A model generated the notes under the pieces. The model saw nothing but the letters and a program-made list of their open reading frames with translations. It was not told the origin of the DNA and did not search any database. Shown here piece by piece: positions 18,389 to 29,084 of a stretch of 64,000 nt of DNA. This DNA is from an uncultured beta proteobacterium (GTDB lineage: Bacteria > Pseudomonadota > Gammaproteobacteria > Burkholderiales > Burkholderiaceae). The DNA is taken from assembly GCA_903867305.1 (NCBI GenBank), contig CAIPQU010000079.1:1-64000 (forward strand), read 5' to 3'. Positions within the stretch are counted from its first letter, which is position 1. Every line of letters begins with the position of its first letter. Made by a program: the position numbers and the translations under genes.

Positions 18389-19198
18389 TTATCGAATAAT
18401 TCCGCGATTTGATGCACTGATGAAGCTTAAAAAAAGATCCACTTTTTCTTGTGCTTCACTATTCAACACCGTACCATCATACCCATCTTTTTTCATTGAT
18501 TGAATGGCTACTTTGGCATCTTCGAAAGTCAATCCATCTTTATATAAAATACGATACGCATGGCGTAGAGCAGCGATGGACTCTGGAGTAAACCCCCTAC
18601 GTTTTAAACCCTCGACATTTAAACCATGAGGTTGGGCTTTATCTCCAGCAGCAAGAACAAAAGGTGGAATATCCTGTACTAAGGCAGATGCACCACCCAA
18701 CATGGAGTGTTGTCCAATACGTACAAACTGATGAACACCAGACATAGCACCCACAATGGCCCAGTCCTCAACAATGACATGTCCTGCGATTTGTGCATTA
18801 CTCGAAAAAATGGTGTGGTTACCGACAATACAATCATGAGCAATATGTACATAGGCCATAATCCAATTATCATCACCAATCGTAGTGACACCTTTATCTT
18901 GAATAGTTCCAGTATGAATGGTGGTGAATTCACGGATGGTGTTACGATCCCCAATCACAAGCTTAGTTGGCTCACCACGATATTTCATATCTTGTGGTAC
19001 GCCCCCAAGAGAGGCGAAATGACTAATAACGTTATCTTTCCCGATTGAAGTATGACCTTCTATGACCGTATGCGAACCTACTTGAGTACCAGTACCAATC
19101 GTTACATGTGGGCCAATGATTGCATAAGGACCAATCTTTACACTAGGATCAATATTCGCTTGGGGATCAATAATCGCCGTAGGATGAATCAAAGACAT
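18389..19198 (-). CDS. lpxA: UDP-N-acetylglucosamine acyltransferase
   Basis: A 269-residue left-handed beta-helix enzyme catalysing the first step of lipid A synthesis, transfer of a hydroxyacyl chain from ACP to UDP-GlcNAc. Hexapeptide repeats ([20 protein letters not shown] and following) make up the first two-thirds. The catalytic His lies in the [20 protein letters not shown] region, and the C-terminal helical domain contains [12 protein letters not shown]. It starts 1 base after fabZ and ends 2 bases before lpxB. Confidence 0.98.
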   Translation of the reverse strand: MSLIHPTAIIDPQANIDPSVKIGPYAIIGPHVTIGTGTQVGSHTVIEGHTSIGKDNVISHFASLGGVPQDMKYRGEPTKLVIGDRNTIREFTTIHTGTIQDKGVTTIGDDNWIMAYVHIAHDCIVGNHTIFSSNAQIAGHVIVEDWAIVGAMSGVHQFVRIGQHSMLGGASALVQDIPPFVLAAGDKAQPHGLNVEGLKRRGFTPESIAALRHAYRILYKDGLTFEDAKVAIQSMKKDGYDGTVLNSEAQEKVDLFLSFISASNRGIIR

Positions 19199-19199
19199 C

Positions 19200-19649
19200 T
19201 TATTCCTCTCGCTTCCTTATCGCACAGAGTAAATCCGCTTGACAAACAATATCATTCCCAACGGTAGCAAAAGCTTTGAATTTCCATATACCACTCTTAT
19301 AACGATCTACTTCTGCATTTAAAATCAACTGATCTCCAGGCGTGACAACCTTTTTAAAACGCGCGTTGTCAATTCCCGCGAAAAAATATAGGGAGTCATC
19401 TTCAGTTTGTTCAGAAAAAGCTAATAAGGCAGATGCTTGAGCCAATGACTCTAAAATCAAAACACCTGGCATAACCGGATAGTCTGGAAAATGCCCTTGA
19501 AAATAAGGCTCATTTGCTGACACATTTTTAAGTGCTTTGATCCGAACTCTAGGATCTAATTCAAGGACTCGGTCTACCAATAAAATGGGGTAACGATGAG
19601 GTAATAACTTTAAGATTTTGTTAATGTCTATTTGAAACTCATTAGCCAT
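19200..19649 (-). CDS. fabZ: 3-hydroxyacyl-ACP dehydratase
   Basis: A 149-residue hot-dog-fold dehydratase that removes water from 3-hydroxyacyl-ACP in fatty-acid elongation, competing with LpxA/LpxD for hydroxyacyl-ACP. The catalytic His is in [13 protein letters not shown] and the partner Glu in [20 protein letters not shown]. It is embedded between lpxD and lpxA, as in most Proteobacteria, which supports balanced phospholipid/lipid A flux. Confidence 0.98.
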   Translation of the reverse strand: MANEFQIDINKILKLLPHRYPILLVDRVLELDPRVRIKALKNVSANEPYFQGHFPDYPVMPGVLILESLAQASALLAFSEQTEDDSLYFFAGIDNARFKKVVTPGDQLILNAEVDRYKSGIWKFKAFATVGNDIVCQADLLCAIRKREE

Positions 19650-19666
19650 GATGGTATTTTCCCACT

Positions 19667-20722
19667 TTATCTATTTTTTATAAAATCTCGAAGCTGTTGC
19701 CGTAGTTTATCCAATCCACGGAGAATTGCCGCATTTTTTTCCCATTGAGCATGTTGTGTAAATGGAAACACACCAGTGAAATGCTTACCTGGCTCTTTAA
19801 TGGACTTCGTAATTGAAGTACCACCCGAAACAGTTGTTCGATCTGCAATTTTTAAGTGCCCAGAAAAATTACTATAGCCCCCAATTACACACAAACTTCC
19901 GACCTCAGTACTACCTGCAATACCTGAACATCCAGCCATGACTGTATGTGCTCCAACTTTAACATTATGACCGATTTGCACTTGATTATCGAATTTACAA
20001 CCATCACCAATAATGGTGTCAGACATAGCTCCTCGATCAATGGTCATTGAAGCACCGCATTCAACATCGTTTCCAACAATCACGCGGCCAGTTTGAGGAA
20101 TTTTGACCCATTGTCCGCCATTTGCTGAAAAGTCAGGAGCAAACCCAAAGCCATCAGAGCCAATGACAACACCGCCATGAATAATACATCTTTTACCAAT
20201 TTGACACTCTTCGTATATCACCGTCATGGGATGAATGGTAGTATCGGCACCTACTTGTACATTTTTCCCCAGCCGTACATGTGATACAAGATGAACCCCA
20301 CTCTCTAAAACCACCCCTTCCGCTAAAGAGCAAAACGGGCCAATCGTACAATCTGCAGGCACACAAGCTGATGGGTCAACATCTGCAAGAGGATGAATAC
20401 CAATAGCATTTTTAAGGTCTCTGAGGGACTCAAAGTATTGGGCAACTCTTGCAAACAAGGCGTAGGGATTAGAGGAAATAAGATAGGATCGATCAATCGC
20501 AGAGGATTGATGAACAACATCAAAATCATTTTGATTCAGAATCAACACACCTGATTGACTTGTGAGAGCCTGATCACGATAAATAGGATTAACTAGAAAG
20601 GAAATTTGCTGTGATGTAGCAATATCAAGGGGAGCAACACCTGATAGCTCAAGAGTATCATCACCTCGTAATTGGGCACCAAAATGACTAGCTAAAACAC
20701 CTAGCAGGACTTTTTTAGACAT
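19667..20722 (-). CDS. lpxD: UDP-3-O-acylglucosamine N-acyltransferase
   Basis: A 351-residue LpxD adding the second hydroxyacyl chain to the lipid A precursor. The N-terminal uridine-binding domain (about 1-100) ends near [11 protein letters not shown] hexapeptide beta-helix with [14 protein letters not shown] and [16 protein letters not shown] (catalytic His region) follows, and a C-terminal helix ends the protein. It lies between skp and fabZ. Confidence 0.98.
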   Translation of the reverse strand: MSKKVLLGVLASHFGAQLRGDDTLELSGVAPLDIATSQQISFLVNPIYRDQALTSQSGVLILNQNDFDVVHQSSAIDRSYLISSNPYALFARVAQYFESLRDLKNAIGIHPLADVDPSACVPADCTIGPFCSLAEGVVLESGVHLVSHVRLGKNVQVGADTTIHPMTVIYEECQIGKRCIIHGGVVIGSDGFGFAPDFSANGGQWVKIPQTGRVIVGNDVECGASMTIDRGAMSDTIIGDGCKFDNQVQIGHNVKVGAHTVMAGCSGIAGSTEVGSLCVIGGYSNFSGHLKIADRTTVSGGTSITKSIKEPGKHFTGVFPFTQHAQWEKNAAILRGLDKLRQQLRDFIKNR

Positions 20723-20756
20723 GAGCCAAAAGGTTCACTTTTTAAAAGTAACTAAT

Positions 20757-21278
20757 TTACTTTGAGTTAAGTACAGCAATTACTTCGCTCGTTATATCAA
20801 CTCTTGGACTAACAAAAGCCGCCTCTTGGACAACAAGATCTAATTTCTTTTGCTCAACAATGGTTTTCAATACTTGATTAGCTTTTTCAAAAATTTTTGC
20901 TCTTTCTTCCGCACCACGACGTTGGGTATCTTCGATGAGTTCCCGCTGCTTACGCTGAATTTCACGATCATGCTCAGCAAGCTCTCTTTGCTTACGAATT
21001 CTCTCCGTTTCAGGCATGACGGCAGCATCCTTATCTAACTGAGCAGCCTCGGCTTTAATCTTTGCAATGCCATCACGGACATCTTTTTCACGAGAACCAA
21101 ACTCACTTTGCATTTTGGATTGAGCATCTTTAGCAATCTTTGACTCACTCAAAATCCGTTCCAAGCTTACATAACCTATTTTTGTAGAAGAGTCTTGAGA
21201 AAGGGCTAGATTACTATGAGCAATCAAAGCAAACACAGTAAAAGCAGTCAAATAATGAAAAATCTTAAACAGCTTCAT
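20757..21278 (-). CDS. skp: Periplasmic chaperone Skp/OmpH
   Basis: A 173-residue periplasmic holdase that carries unfolded outer-membrane proteins to the BAM complex. A signal peptide spans about 1-27 (TAFTVFALIAHSNLALS). IGYVSLERILSES is the usual N-terminal strand, followed by a long charged coiled-coil (about 55-140, rich in Glu, Lys, Arg, Gln) forming the tentacles. AAGGAA lies before the ATG. It is 18 bases downstream of bamA. Confidence 0.95.
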   Translation of the reverse strand: MKLFKIFHYLTAFTVFALIAHSNLALSQDSSTKIGYVSLERILSESKIAKDAQSKMQSEFGSREKDVRDGIAKIKAEAAQLDKDAAVMPETERIRKQRELAEHDREIQRKQRELIEDTQRRGAEERAKIFEKANQVLKTIVEQKKLDLVVQEAAFVSPRVDITSEVIAVLNSK

Positions 21279-21296
21279 GCATTGTTCCTTAAAGAG

Positions 21297-23678
21297 TTAA
21301 AAAGTTGATCCAATTTGGAATTGGAAGCTTTGCGTATGATCCAAACTGGTTGTATTAAGTGGGATAGCATAACTAAATTTTAAAGGCCCTAGCGGTGAAA
21401 TCCAAGTTAATCCAACACCATAAGAATACCTTAAATCACTAATATCCGGTGTGCCATTGTATACATTACCGGCATCAAAGAATCCAAAAAAGCGTAAAGT
21501 CTTATCAGAACCAGCTCCAGGAGCAGGGACAGAATATTCAGCATTAAAGACTGCCTTAGAGGAGCCACCAGTTGGCTGATAAACATTTAAAGCCGGATTT
21601 AACAATTGTGGGCCCAAAGATCCCGGAGTATATCCACGAACCGAACCTATACCACCAGCATAATAATTTTTTGTAATTGGAAATGGTTGATTCCCATAAC
21701 TAACCCCCCAACCTACTTGACCACTTAATGCAAGAATATTAGTCCTAGTAATGGGATAAAACAGTTGATGTTGATAAAAAGATCGGTAATACTGCATTTG
21801 ATCAACGGGCATCGATACTTCAAAGTTAGCCACTTGATAATTTCCGCTACTTGGCAATAGTGCACTATCTCTGCCATCTTTGGACCAACCAATGGTGAGA
21901 GGTATATTCCAGCTCGATGCTGAGTAATTACCATTTTGAGGATCGGTGACGCCAGCATAGCCTACTAAACTAGGATCATAACCAGACAGAGAGGCAGCAT
22001 ATTGTTGATAACTAACTGGAGAATTTATTGACGTACTTAAACCTAATTGCTCTACTGCTGCACCAACAAAATAGCGTCCTTTTTCAGAGTATGGGATACC
22101 AAAACGCATACCAGTACCAGTATTGGTAATCGTGTATTGGGAATCTCCAAGATAATATAAAGGGCGTGATGTTCGGTAATAAATATCGTTATAACGACTA
22201 ATGCCATCTTCCGTAAAATAGGGGTCAAATTGTGATAAAACCAAAACCCGATTTAGTTGACCAGTATTGATGTTAAATCCAATACTGGTTCCCGTACCAA
22301 AGGCATTCTCTTGGTTAATACCAGCGGAAATCATAAATCCATCAGAGGATGAAAAACCAGCACCCAAAGTAAGGGATCCGGAAGGTTTCTCAGCAACTTT
22401 AACCGTCAGGTCAACTAAATCAGAAGATCCAGGGACTTCCTGAGTAGCAATATCAACTTCTGTAAAGTAACCTAAACGGTTAATACGATCTTTGGATAAT
22501 TTGATTCTTTCTCCGTCATACCAAGCGCTTTCTAGCTGCCTCATCTCACGACGAATAACTGTGTCTCTTGTTTTTGAATTACCAACAATATTTATATTTT
22601 TAACATACGCTCTTTTTCCAGGATCAACTACTAAGAGCATATCAACTAACTTATCTTCTTTGCGTAAGTCCGGTTGAGGCGTAATGGTAGCAAATGCAAA
22701 ACCATAAGCACTTAAGTTATCTGCAATCGCTTTTGTTCCAGCATTAAGTTTCGCCGATGAATATATTTCTCCGGCCTTTAAAGGAACTAAAGCTCTCAAC
22801 TCTTCCTCTTTACCAAATAACTCGCCACCGAGTTTAATATCTTTGACTTTATATTGATCACCCTCAAAAATGTTAATGGTGATGTACATCCCTTTTTTAT
22901 CAGGTGAAATGGATACCTGAGTGGAGTCAATTCGAAACTCTAAATATCCTTGGTTCAGATAATGGGAACGCAAAGTCTCTAAATCAGCAGATAATTTTTG
23001 TTTGGAATAACGATCGTTTTTGGAATACCATGAAAACCAACCACTTGTCGATAACTGAAAAAGTTTTTTTAAGTCTTTTTCTGGAAACACATTACTGCCG
23101 ATAATATTAATCTCTGCGATTTTGGCAGCTTCTCCTTCAACAATATTGAAATAGACAGAGACTTGATTTCGTTCAGTAGGAGTAACCGTAGTAACAATTT
23201 CAGTGTCGTAAAAACCTTTACCAACATACTGTTTTTTAATTTCTTGCTCAGCTCTATCAACTAAAGCTTTATCAAAATACCTTGCATCAGCAAGCCCTAG
23301 ACTTTTTAAAGCTTTCAGAATGTTATCTTTTTCAAACTCTTTCATACCCGTAATGTCTAGTCTTGAAATCGTTGGGCGTTCCTCAACAACAACAACTAAA
23401 ACATCGTTATCAACTTTAATCTGAACATCTTTAAAAAAGCCAGTATTGTAAATACTTCGAATCGCGTCAGCACCTTTGGAGTCATCAAAATTTTCTCCGA
23501 CTTTGACGTTCAAATAGCTAAAAATCGTACCAGGCTCTACACGTTGCAAACCTTCAACACGTATGTCTTTGACAATGAATGGCGAAGCAGCATAAATAGA
23601 TGGTGAGTAAACAAAAGATGCAATGCTGAAGACTAAGGCAGCGGCAGTATGTATTTGATTTTTTTTGATATTCAACAA
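21297..23678 (-). CDS. bamA: Outer-membrane protein assembly factor BamA
   Basis: A 793-residue Omp85 protein, the core of the beta-barrel assembly machine. A signal peptide (about 1-30, ending SIYA) precedes five POTRA domains (about 30-430; first one starts FIVKDIRVEGLQRVEPG). A 16-strand barrel follows, with GGIGSVRGY near 680 (the VRGF/Y motif of strand-6 loop) and a C-terminal Phe. The start codon must be TTG: no in-frame ATG or GTG exists before the signal peptide core, an in-frame stop lies 12 bases upstream, and AAAGAG precedes the TTG at 23678. Confidence 0.98.
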   Translation of the reverse strand: MLNIKKNQIHTAAALVFSIASFVYSPSIYAASPFIVKDIRVEGLQRVEPGTIFSYLNVKVGENFDDSKGADAIRSIYNTGFFKDVQIKVDNDVLVVVVEERPTISRLDITGMKEFEKDNILKALKSLGLADARYFDKALVDRAEQEIKKQYVGKGFYDTEIVTTVTPTERNQVSVYFNIVEGEAAKIAEINIIGSNVFPEKDLKKLFQLSTSGWFSWYSKNDRYSKQKLSADLETLRSHYLNQGYLEFRIDSTQVSISPDKKGMYITINIFEGDQYKVKDIKLGGELFGKEEELRALVPLKAGEIYSSAKLNAGTKAIADNLSAYGFAFATITPQPDLRKEDKLVDMLLVVDPGKRAYVKNINIVGNSKTRDTVIRREMRQLESAWYDGERIKLSKDRINRLGYFTEVDIATQEVPGSSDLVDLTVKVAEKPSGSLTLGAGFSSSDGFMISAGINQENAFGTGTSIGFNINTGQLNRVLVLSQFDPYFTEDGISRYNDIYYRTSRPLYYLGDSQYTITNTGTGMRFGIPYSEKGRYFVGAAVEQLGLSTSINSPVSYQQYAASLSGYDPSLVGYAGVTDPQNGNYSASSWNIPLTIGWSKDGRDSALLPSSGNYQVANFEVSMPVDQMQYYRSFYQHQLFYPITRTNILALSGQVGWGVSYGNQPFPITKNYYAGGIGSVRGYTPGSLGPQLLNPALNVYQPTGGSSKAVFNAEYSVPAPGAGSDKTLRFFGFFDAGNVYNGTPDISDLRYSYGVGLTWISPLGPLKFSYAIPLNTTSLDHTQSFQFQIGSTF

Positions 23679-23752
23679 AATAGCTCTTTACTTCAATCTA
23701 ATTATTATTAAAAATTTCATATGGTTCTTATTACAACAGAACTCAACCTACA

Positions 23753-24877
23753 TTATCCATGAAAAAGCCTAGATAAATCATTAAATACTGCGATTCCGGT
23801 AAGGATAAGTATGCCCAATACTCCAATTTTGGATGCGAATTCCCTCACCTCCATTGAAACTGCCTTGCCACGAATGAGTTCAATCAGATCAAACACAAGT
23901 TGACCACCATCCAACATGGGTAAAGGTAATAAATTCATAATACCTAAACTAATGCTGATGAGGACTAAAAAGCCGATATAGGCAACAATTCCCGATTGAG
24001 CCGATTGACCGGCCATCGAAGCAATACCAATCGGACCACTGATTTGACTAAATGAAGCCTGTCCAGTAAGTAAAGCCTTAATACTTAATACACTGACATA
24101 GGAGATGTCGAAAACTCTTTCATAAGCTCGCTCTATGGACTCAAAAATTCCTATGTCTAACTGAAAAGCTACATTAGAAAGATTTTTACTTAAATTTAAT
24201 CCCAATTGCCCAAAAATATCATTTTTCATGTTCAAGGACTGTATCTCTGGGTGATCAAAGACAACTCGTGAATCCCCACTATCAGCATGAGCTACTTGAA
24301 GGACAAAGCCCTCCTGACTTAAGATCGATTTTAGTAATTTCCAACGCAGACGATTCCAACTGTCAATCGACGTAAACTCAAGATCCAAATCCACACCATC
24401 CGAGTCATGGGGTAAGGATGCAAAGCCTCTAACTTCATCCCCCTTCACTAAACCGGAAATTGCCGCAATAGAATTTGCCTGAGGCTCTTCTAAAACGGCT
24501 TTAACTTGCAATGGGCCAGATAAATATAAACCAAATAAAAATACCCACGCAAGTAGAAAATTTGCCAATGGGCCTGCGATAACAACTAAAGACCTTTTAT
24601 ATAATGATTGTTGATCAAAGGCTTTAGATGTTTGCTCAGCACTTAAATTCTCGTGAGTTCGTGTATCAATCATCTTTACATACCCCCCAAGCGGAATTGC
24701 ACTAATGACAAATTCAGTTGCGAGAGGCTTATTCGACTTTTTACGCCATAACACAGGGCCAAAACCTATCGAAAAACGTTCGACCGCAATACCACACCAT
24801 TTAGCAACAATATAATGGCCAAACTCATGAAAACCAACCAAAATTAATATCGCGATCAAGAAAGAAATTAAGGTCAT
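23753..24877 (-). CDS. rseP: Site-2 protease RseP
   Basis: A 374-residue inner-membrane zinc metalloprotease that cleaves anti-sigma factors and remnant signal peptides. The metal site is His17-Glu18-His21 in GFHEFGHY within the first membrane helix; the third ligand is in LPMLDGGQLVFDLIE. A PDZ-like periplasmic region lies between about 120 and 220, with about four membrane helices overall. The usual two PDZ domains appear compressed, as the protein is shorter than E. coli RseP (450). The start overlaps the dxr stop by 4 bases (ATGA). Confidence 0.96.
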   Translation of the reverse strand: MTLISFLIAILILVGFHEFGHYIVAKWCGIAVERFSIGFGPVLWRKKSNKPLATEFVISAIPLGGYVKMIDTRTHENLSAEQTSKAFDQQSLYKRSLVVIAGPLANFLLAWVFLFGLYLSGPLQVKAVLEEPQANSIAAISGLVKGDEVRGFASLPHDSDGVDLDLEFTSIDSWNRLRWKLLKSILSQEGFVLQVAHADSGDSRVVFDHPEIQSLNMKNDIFGQLGLNLSKNLSNVAFQLDIGIFESIERAYERVFDISYVSVLSIKALLTGQASFSQISGPIGIASMAGQSAQSGIVAYIGFLVLISISLGIMNLLPLPMLDGGQLVFDLIELIRGKAVSMEVREFASKIGVLGILILTGIAVFNDLSRLFHG

Positions 24878-26058
24878 GATCTTAAACCTTGAAGTATGTT
24901 GACTGCCTTTGTGCGAGCTAGTTGATCAGCGTCTAATATAGACTCCAAACTCGTTGCCGTTTGAGAGGCGACGGTTTGTAAGACTTGATCTACGACTTGG
25001 ATAATTTGCGTGTATTTAATACTTTTTTGTAAAAAATACTCTAGGGCTACTTCATTCGCGGCATTGAGAATCGCTGGTGAAGTTCCTTTTAGACGCGCCG
25101 CCTCGCGTGCAAGAAGAATTGCTGGATAGCGATTAACATCTGCGGCCATAAAATTTAAATCTTTCAAGGTCATCATATCGAGCTTCTTAACACCCGAATC
25201 AATTCGGTGCGGCCAACCAAGGCCATAAGCAATCGGAGTTCGCATATCAGGCTCGCCGAGTTGAGCTAATAATGAGCCGTCAATATAGCGAACTAATGAA
25301 TGAATGACACTTTGCGGATGAATCACAATTTGAATCTTGTTCTCAGGCACTCTAAATAGCCACATAGCTTCAATCAGTTCAAGTCCTTTATTCATCATTG
25401 TGGCTGAATCAACCGATATCTTTCTACCCATTAACCAATTTGGATGAGCGCAAGCTTCATCAGGGGTAACCGAATCTAATGTTTCAATGGCTCGACGTAA
25501 AAAAGGTCCTCCCGAGGCAGTCAATAACAATTCTTCTACACCATAAGCGGGATAATTTAACTTATTAGAAGATTGAGATTGAGGTAAACATTGATATATT
25601 GCATTGTGTTCACTATCAATCGGCAATAACTCAGCACCACTTTTTTCAACAGCATCCATAAAAATAGGACCGGCCATCACTAAGGCCTCTTTATTAGCGA
25701 GAAGGATACGTTTGCCTGCTTTGGCTGCTTGCAAGGTAGGTAGCAAACCAGCAGCTCCAACAATGGCTGCCATAACTGTATTGACAGATTCGTGCATCAC
25801 TGCTGCAATTAATCCAGAGCTTCCATAAAGTACTTCAGTTTTTAAATCACCTAATAGATTTTTTAATTGCTTTGCAAGTTCAGCATCCTTTACTACGGCA
25901 ATATCTGGATGGAATTTGAAGCATTGCTTGGCTAGTTTTTCAATTTGTGTATTTGCAGTTAAGGCGCAAACTCGATATAAATCTGGATGACGCGCAACTA
26001 CGTCAAGGGTGTTTTCACCAATCGAGCCAGTAGATCCTAGGATACAAATAGATCTCAT
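24874..26058 (-). CDS. dxr: 1-deoxy-D-xylulose 5-phosphate reductoisomerase
   Basis: This 394-residue enzyme converts DXP to 2-C-methyl-D-erythritol 4-phosphate in the MEP isoprenoid pathway, supplying the undecaprenyl precursor used by UppS nearby. The NADPH-binding start is ICILGSTGSIGENTLDV. LLANKEALVMAG and the metal-binding PIDSEHNAIYQCL follow, and SVDSATMMNKGLELIEA is in the middle. It overlaps cdsA and rseP by 4 bases each, so the three genes are tightly coupled. Confidence 0.98.
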   Translation of the reverse strand: MRSICILGSTGSIGENTLDVVARHPDLYRVCALTANTQIEKLAKQCFKFHPDIAVVKDAELAKQLKNLLGDLKTEVLYGSSGLIAAVMHESVNTVMAAIVGAAGLLPTLQAAKAGKRILLANKEALVMAGPIFMDAVEKSGAELLPIDSEHNAIYQCLPQSQSSNKLNYPAYGVEELLLTASGGPFLRRAIETLDSVTPDEACAHPNWLMGRKISVDSATMMNKGLELIEAMWLFRVPENKIQIVIHPQSVIHSLVRYIDGSLLAQLGEPDMRTPIAYGLGWPHRIDSGVKKLDMMTLKDLNFMAADVNRYPAILLAREAARLKGTSPAILNAANEVALEYFLQKSIKYTQIIQVVDQVLQTVASQTATSLESILDADQLARTKAVNILQGLRS

Positions 26059-26915
26059 GCCACACTCGTTAATATCAGCGCTGCAAGTGGCAATACAGGT
26101 AATAATGCATCCAAACGATCAAGCACGCCCCCATGCCCAGGTAAAAGGCCACTACTATCTTTAACACCGGATAATCGTTTTAGTTGCGATTCAAATAAAT
26201 CACCAGTAATACTCATCAACGTTAAAAATACTGTGGCCAATATGAGGATGGTAACTGATTGATTTCTTGCCAAGATACTAAAAAAATTATTACTATCTGG
26301 ACCAACTTGATAAAAAGTCAAAGCTAATAAGCAAACACAAAACATACCTCCAATGGCACCTTCAATCGATTTCCCAGGACTTAATTGAAGCGCTAATTTA
26401 TGTTTACCAAACTTCTTGCCAAAAAAATAAGCTCCTATATCCGCAGCCCAAACTAGCATCACAACAGATAAGAATACCCATAAACCTTGATTTCTGAGAA
26501 TCACAATGGCGTACCAATCGGCTATAAAAATAATCAAGCCAATGATCGCAAACCCAACTTGATATTGGTGTAAGGGAAATGTAAGTTGTCTACGCATAAT
26601 TATCGGAACAATAAAAACCCAAAAAAACGAACAAATCCATAACGAAGAAATGCAATATTTTATAAGCTCGGGAGCGACATCCATCGAAAAGTAAAATAAA
26701 TTGATACATAAGATTAGGAGTATGCACTGAACTAAGATGGCATAGATATAGGAATTTTTACTATGTTTCCCCCAAATCAATTGCCCCCATTCCCAAGCCG
26801 CAAGTGAAATAAAAAAGGATAACAGTAGATAAAGAAAAATTGGGGAGGTCAAAAACAAAATCGGTAGAAAGATTACTAGAAGTACTAAAGCCGTGATAAC
26901 TCGGGTTTTAAGCAT
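26055..26915 (-). CDS. cdsA: Phosphatidate cytidylyltransferase
   Basis: A 286-residue integral-membrane CDP-diacylglycerol synthase, the branch point to all phospholipids. About eight hydrophobic helices cover the length. The family signature [23 protein letters not shown] (read in two blocks near 245-267) binds metal and CTP. I chose the ATG at 26915 ([13 protein letters not shown]), which overlaps uppS by 8 bases; an ATG 9 bases upstream is also possible. Confidence 0.97.
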   Translation of the reverse strand: MLKTRVITALVLLVIFLPILFLTSPIFLYLLLSFFISLAAWEWGQLIWGKHSKNSYIYAILVQCILLILCINLFYFSMDVAPELIKYCISSLWICSFFWVFIVPIIMRRQLTFPLHQYQVGFAIIGLIIFIADWYAIVILRNQGLWVFLSVVMLVWAADIGAYFFGKKFGKHKLALQLSPGKSIEGAIGGMFCVCLLALTFYQVGPDSNNFFSILARNQSVTILILATVFLTLMSITGDLFESQLKRLSGVKDSSGLLPGHGGVLDRLDALLPVLPLAALILTSVA

Positions 26916-27672
26916 TTCTAACAATAGTTTTTTCTAAAATCTGTAATCCAGTTTGACCAAAACGACGCTCTCGTCTCTGAAACCACTCCAAGCTCTTTTC
27001 AAAAGCAATGGCATCGAAATCGGGCCAGAATGTGTCTGTAAAATACATTTCTGTATAAGCTAGTTGCCATAGTAAAAAGTTACTGACCCGTTGCTCACCA
27101 CCCGTGCGAATAAATAAATCCGGCTCTGGAGCATAAGACATTGATAAATAAGGAGATAACCACTCTTCATTCATGTCTTCAATTGCCACGTCAGGATTTG
27201 CTGCAAAGGCTTTTTGCGTCGCTTGCAGTATGTCCCACCGACCACCATAATTTGCTGCTATCGTTAGGACTAAGTCGGTGTTATTTGCTGTTAATTTTTC
27301 AGCAATTGCGATACGTTCTTGCATCTCCGGTGTAAATCCTGAGAGATTCCCAATGACACGCAGACGGATATTGTTTGCATGTAAGCGAGCCACCTCTTTA
27401 TTTAAAGCCTTGAAAAATAAATTCATCAGAAAATTAACCTCATCAGGAGGTCTGCGCCAATTTTCAGAACTAAAAGCAAACAGTGTTAAATACTCCACCC
27501 CATGATTGACACATTCTTCTACCATGGTCCGAACAGTCTCTAATCCTTTAGAATGACCAGCCACTCGGGGTAAAAAACGTTGATTAGCCCAGCGACCATT
27601 ACCGTCCATAATCATGGCAACATGACGTGGAGTTTTCGTAATTTCAGGGATGGCTAGGGTAGAGCTTTGCAT
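26908..27672 (-). CDS. uppS: Undecaprenyl diphosphate synthase (cis-prenyltransferase)
   Basis: A 254-residue enzyme condensing isopentenyl diphosphate units into C55 undecaprenyl diphosphate, the lipid carrier for cell-wall synthesis. The catalytic Asp lies in [13 protein letters not shown], followed by [30 protein letters not shown] in separate blocks. The C-terminal [22 protein letters not shown] and AYTEMYFTD confirm it. It is downstream of frr by 31 bases and overlaps cdsA. Confidence 0.98.
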   Translation of the reverse strand: MQSSTLAIPEITKTPRHVAMIMDGNGRWANQRFLPRVAGHSKGLETVRTMVEECVNHGVEYLTLFAFSSENWRRPPDEVNFLMNLFFKALNKEVARLHANNIRLRVIGNLSGFTPEMQERIAIAEKLTANNTDLVLTIAANYGGRWDILQATQKAFAANPDVAIEDMNEEWLSPYLSMSYAPEPDLFIRTGGEQRVSNFLLWQLAYTEMYFTDTFWPDFDAIAFEKSLEWFQRRERRFGQTGLQILEKTIVRNA

Positions 27673-27703
27673 GGTTGTTTTATTTGATGAATTATATAGG
27701 TGA

Positions 27704-28264
27704 CTATACCGTCATAATTTCTTTTTCTTTTTCTTGCACTAACTTATCTACATCAGCAACAAAACGATCCGTTTTTTTCTGAATATCTTCCTGAGAGCGA
27801 CGCTCATCATCTTCAGAAATTAATTTATCTTTCGTCATTTTCTTCAATTGCTCATTACCATCTCTTCTCAAATTACGTATTGCAATTTTTGAATCTTCAC
27901 CTTCGGATTTCACTACTTTGACAAGGTCTTTACGGCGTTCTTCAGTCAATGCAGGCATCGGGACACGAATCACATTACCTTGTGTCGCAGGATTTAATCC
28001 TAAATCGGAATCACGAATGGCTTTTTCAACCACCGAAATCATATTTTTTTCCCAAGGGGTTACTGTAACCGTTCTTGCATCTGCTAACCCCAGGGCTGCT
28101 ATTTGAGAAATAGGGGTTGGATTGCCGTAGTAATCAACTTGAATATGCTCTAACAATCCCGTGGAAGCACGCCCAGTTCGGATTTTTGCTAGGGAGCTTT
28201 TTAAAGACTCTATGGATTTACCCATTTTTTGATCAACCGACAAAATGACATCAACAGACGACAT
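27704..28264 (-). CDS. frr: Ribosome recycling factor
   Basis: A 186-residue RRF that, with EF-G, splits post-termination ribosomes. The full-length two-domain architecture is present: helical bundle plus the small domain with [38 protein letters not shown] and [10 protein letters not shown] are family blocks. It lies 12 bases downstream of pyrH, the near-universal bacterial neighbour. Confidence 0.98.
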   Translation of the reverse strand: MSSVDVILSVDQKMGKSIESLKSSLAKIRTGRASTGLLEHIQVDYYGNPTPISQIAALGLADARTVTVTPWEKNMISVVEKAIRDSDLGLNPATQGNVIRVPMPALTEERRKDLVKVVKSEGEDSKIAIRNLRRDGNEQLKKMTKDKLISEDDERRSQEDIQKKTDRFVADVDKLVQEKEKEIMTV

Positions 28265-28276
28265 ACTTTTCCCTTA

Positions 28277-28987
28277 TTACACGTGTACTAAAGTACCCTC
28301 AGCCTCACCATTGACTACTCGAAGCAAGGATCCTTGTTTAAAAATCGAAAAAACTTTAATTGGTAATTGACGATCACGACATAGAGCAAAAGCCGTTGCG
28401 TCCATTACTTGTAAATTTTTGACAATCGCCTCATCAAAACTGATGGATTCGTAAAGAATTGCCGAAGGATCCTTATTCGGATCACTGGAATAAATTCCAT
28501 CCACTTTGGTTGCCTTAAGGACGATATCTACACCCATTTCTGCACCACGTAAGGCGGCAGCAGTATCTGTTGTAAAAAATGGATTTCCAGTACCAGCAGC
28601 AAAAATAACTACTTTACCTTCGTTCATATGACGAATAGCTCGAGGACGTATATAAGGTTCAACAACTTGGTCCATTCGCAAAGCAGACTGCACACGCGCT
28701 TCAACACCCTTTTGACGAAGAGCATCTTGGAGAGCCAAGGAATTCATCATGGTGGCTAACATACCCATATAGTCTGCTGTTGCGCGGTCCATACCTGCGG
28801 CACCGCCGGCAACACCACGGAAAATATTACCGCCACCTATCACAATTGCTAACTTAACACCAAGGTCCACAACCTTGGCAATTTCAGTGACCATTTGGTC
28901 AATCGTGGTGGGGTTAATTCCATAAGAATCATTGCCCATTAAGGCTTCACCAGATAACTTAAGAAGGACACTCTTATAAGCTGGCAT
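28277..28987 (-). CDS. pyrH: UMP kinase
   Basis: A 236-residue hexameric amino-acid-kinase-fold enzyme phosphorylating UMP to UDP. The N-terminal [21 protein letters not shown] and [17 protein letters not shown] are diagnostic, as are [15 protein letters not shown] and [13 protein letters not shown]. It is separated from tsf by a strong terminator and has a -10-like element of its own, so it probably heads a pyrH-frr-uppS-cdsA transcript. Confidence 0.98.
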   Translation of the reverse strand: MPAYKSVLLKLSGEALMGNDSYGINPTTIDQMVTEIAKVVDLGVKLAIVIGGGNIFRGVAGGAAGMDRATADYMGMLATMMNSLALQDALRQKGVEARVQSALRMDQVVEPYIRPRAIRHMNEGKVVIFAAGTGNPFFTTDTAAALRGAEMGVDIVLKATKVDGIYSSDPNKDPSAILYESISFDEAIVKNLQVMDATAFALCRDRQLPIKVFSIFKQGSLLRVVNGEAEGTLVHV

Positions 28988-29022
28988 TGGGGAACTTTCT
29001 CATCATTGTTGTCAATAACTCT

Positions 29023-29028
29023 ATTATA
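29023..29028 (-). promoter_or_regulatory. Possible -10 element for pyrH
   Basis: TATAAT on the minus strand, 35 bases upstream of the pyrH start and immediately downstream of the tsf terminator. The sequence at -35 falls in the terminator and does not match consensus. Position after a terminator favours a real promoter, but support is weak. Confidence 0.35.
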
Positions 29029-29034
29029 AAGGCC

Positions 29035-29067
29035 TAAAAAAGAGGCGCTCAATAAGCGCCCCATTTT
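29035..29067 (-). terminator. Strong rho-independent terminator after tsf
   Basis: On the minus strand, GGCGCT and AGCGCC pair around a 5-base loop and are followed by TCTTTTTT. On the plus strand the same hairpin is followed by CCATTTTTT, so it could act in both directions. It begins about 18 bases after the tsf stop and splits rpsB-tsf from pyrH-frr. Confidence 0.88.
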
Positions 29068-29084
29068 TTAGCAAATATTTACTT

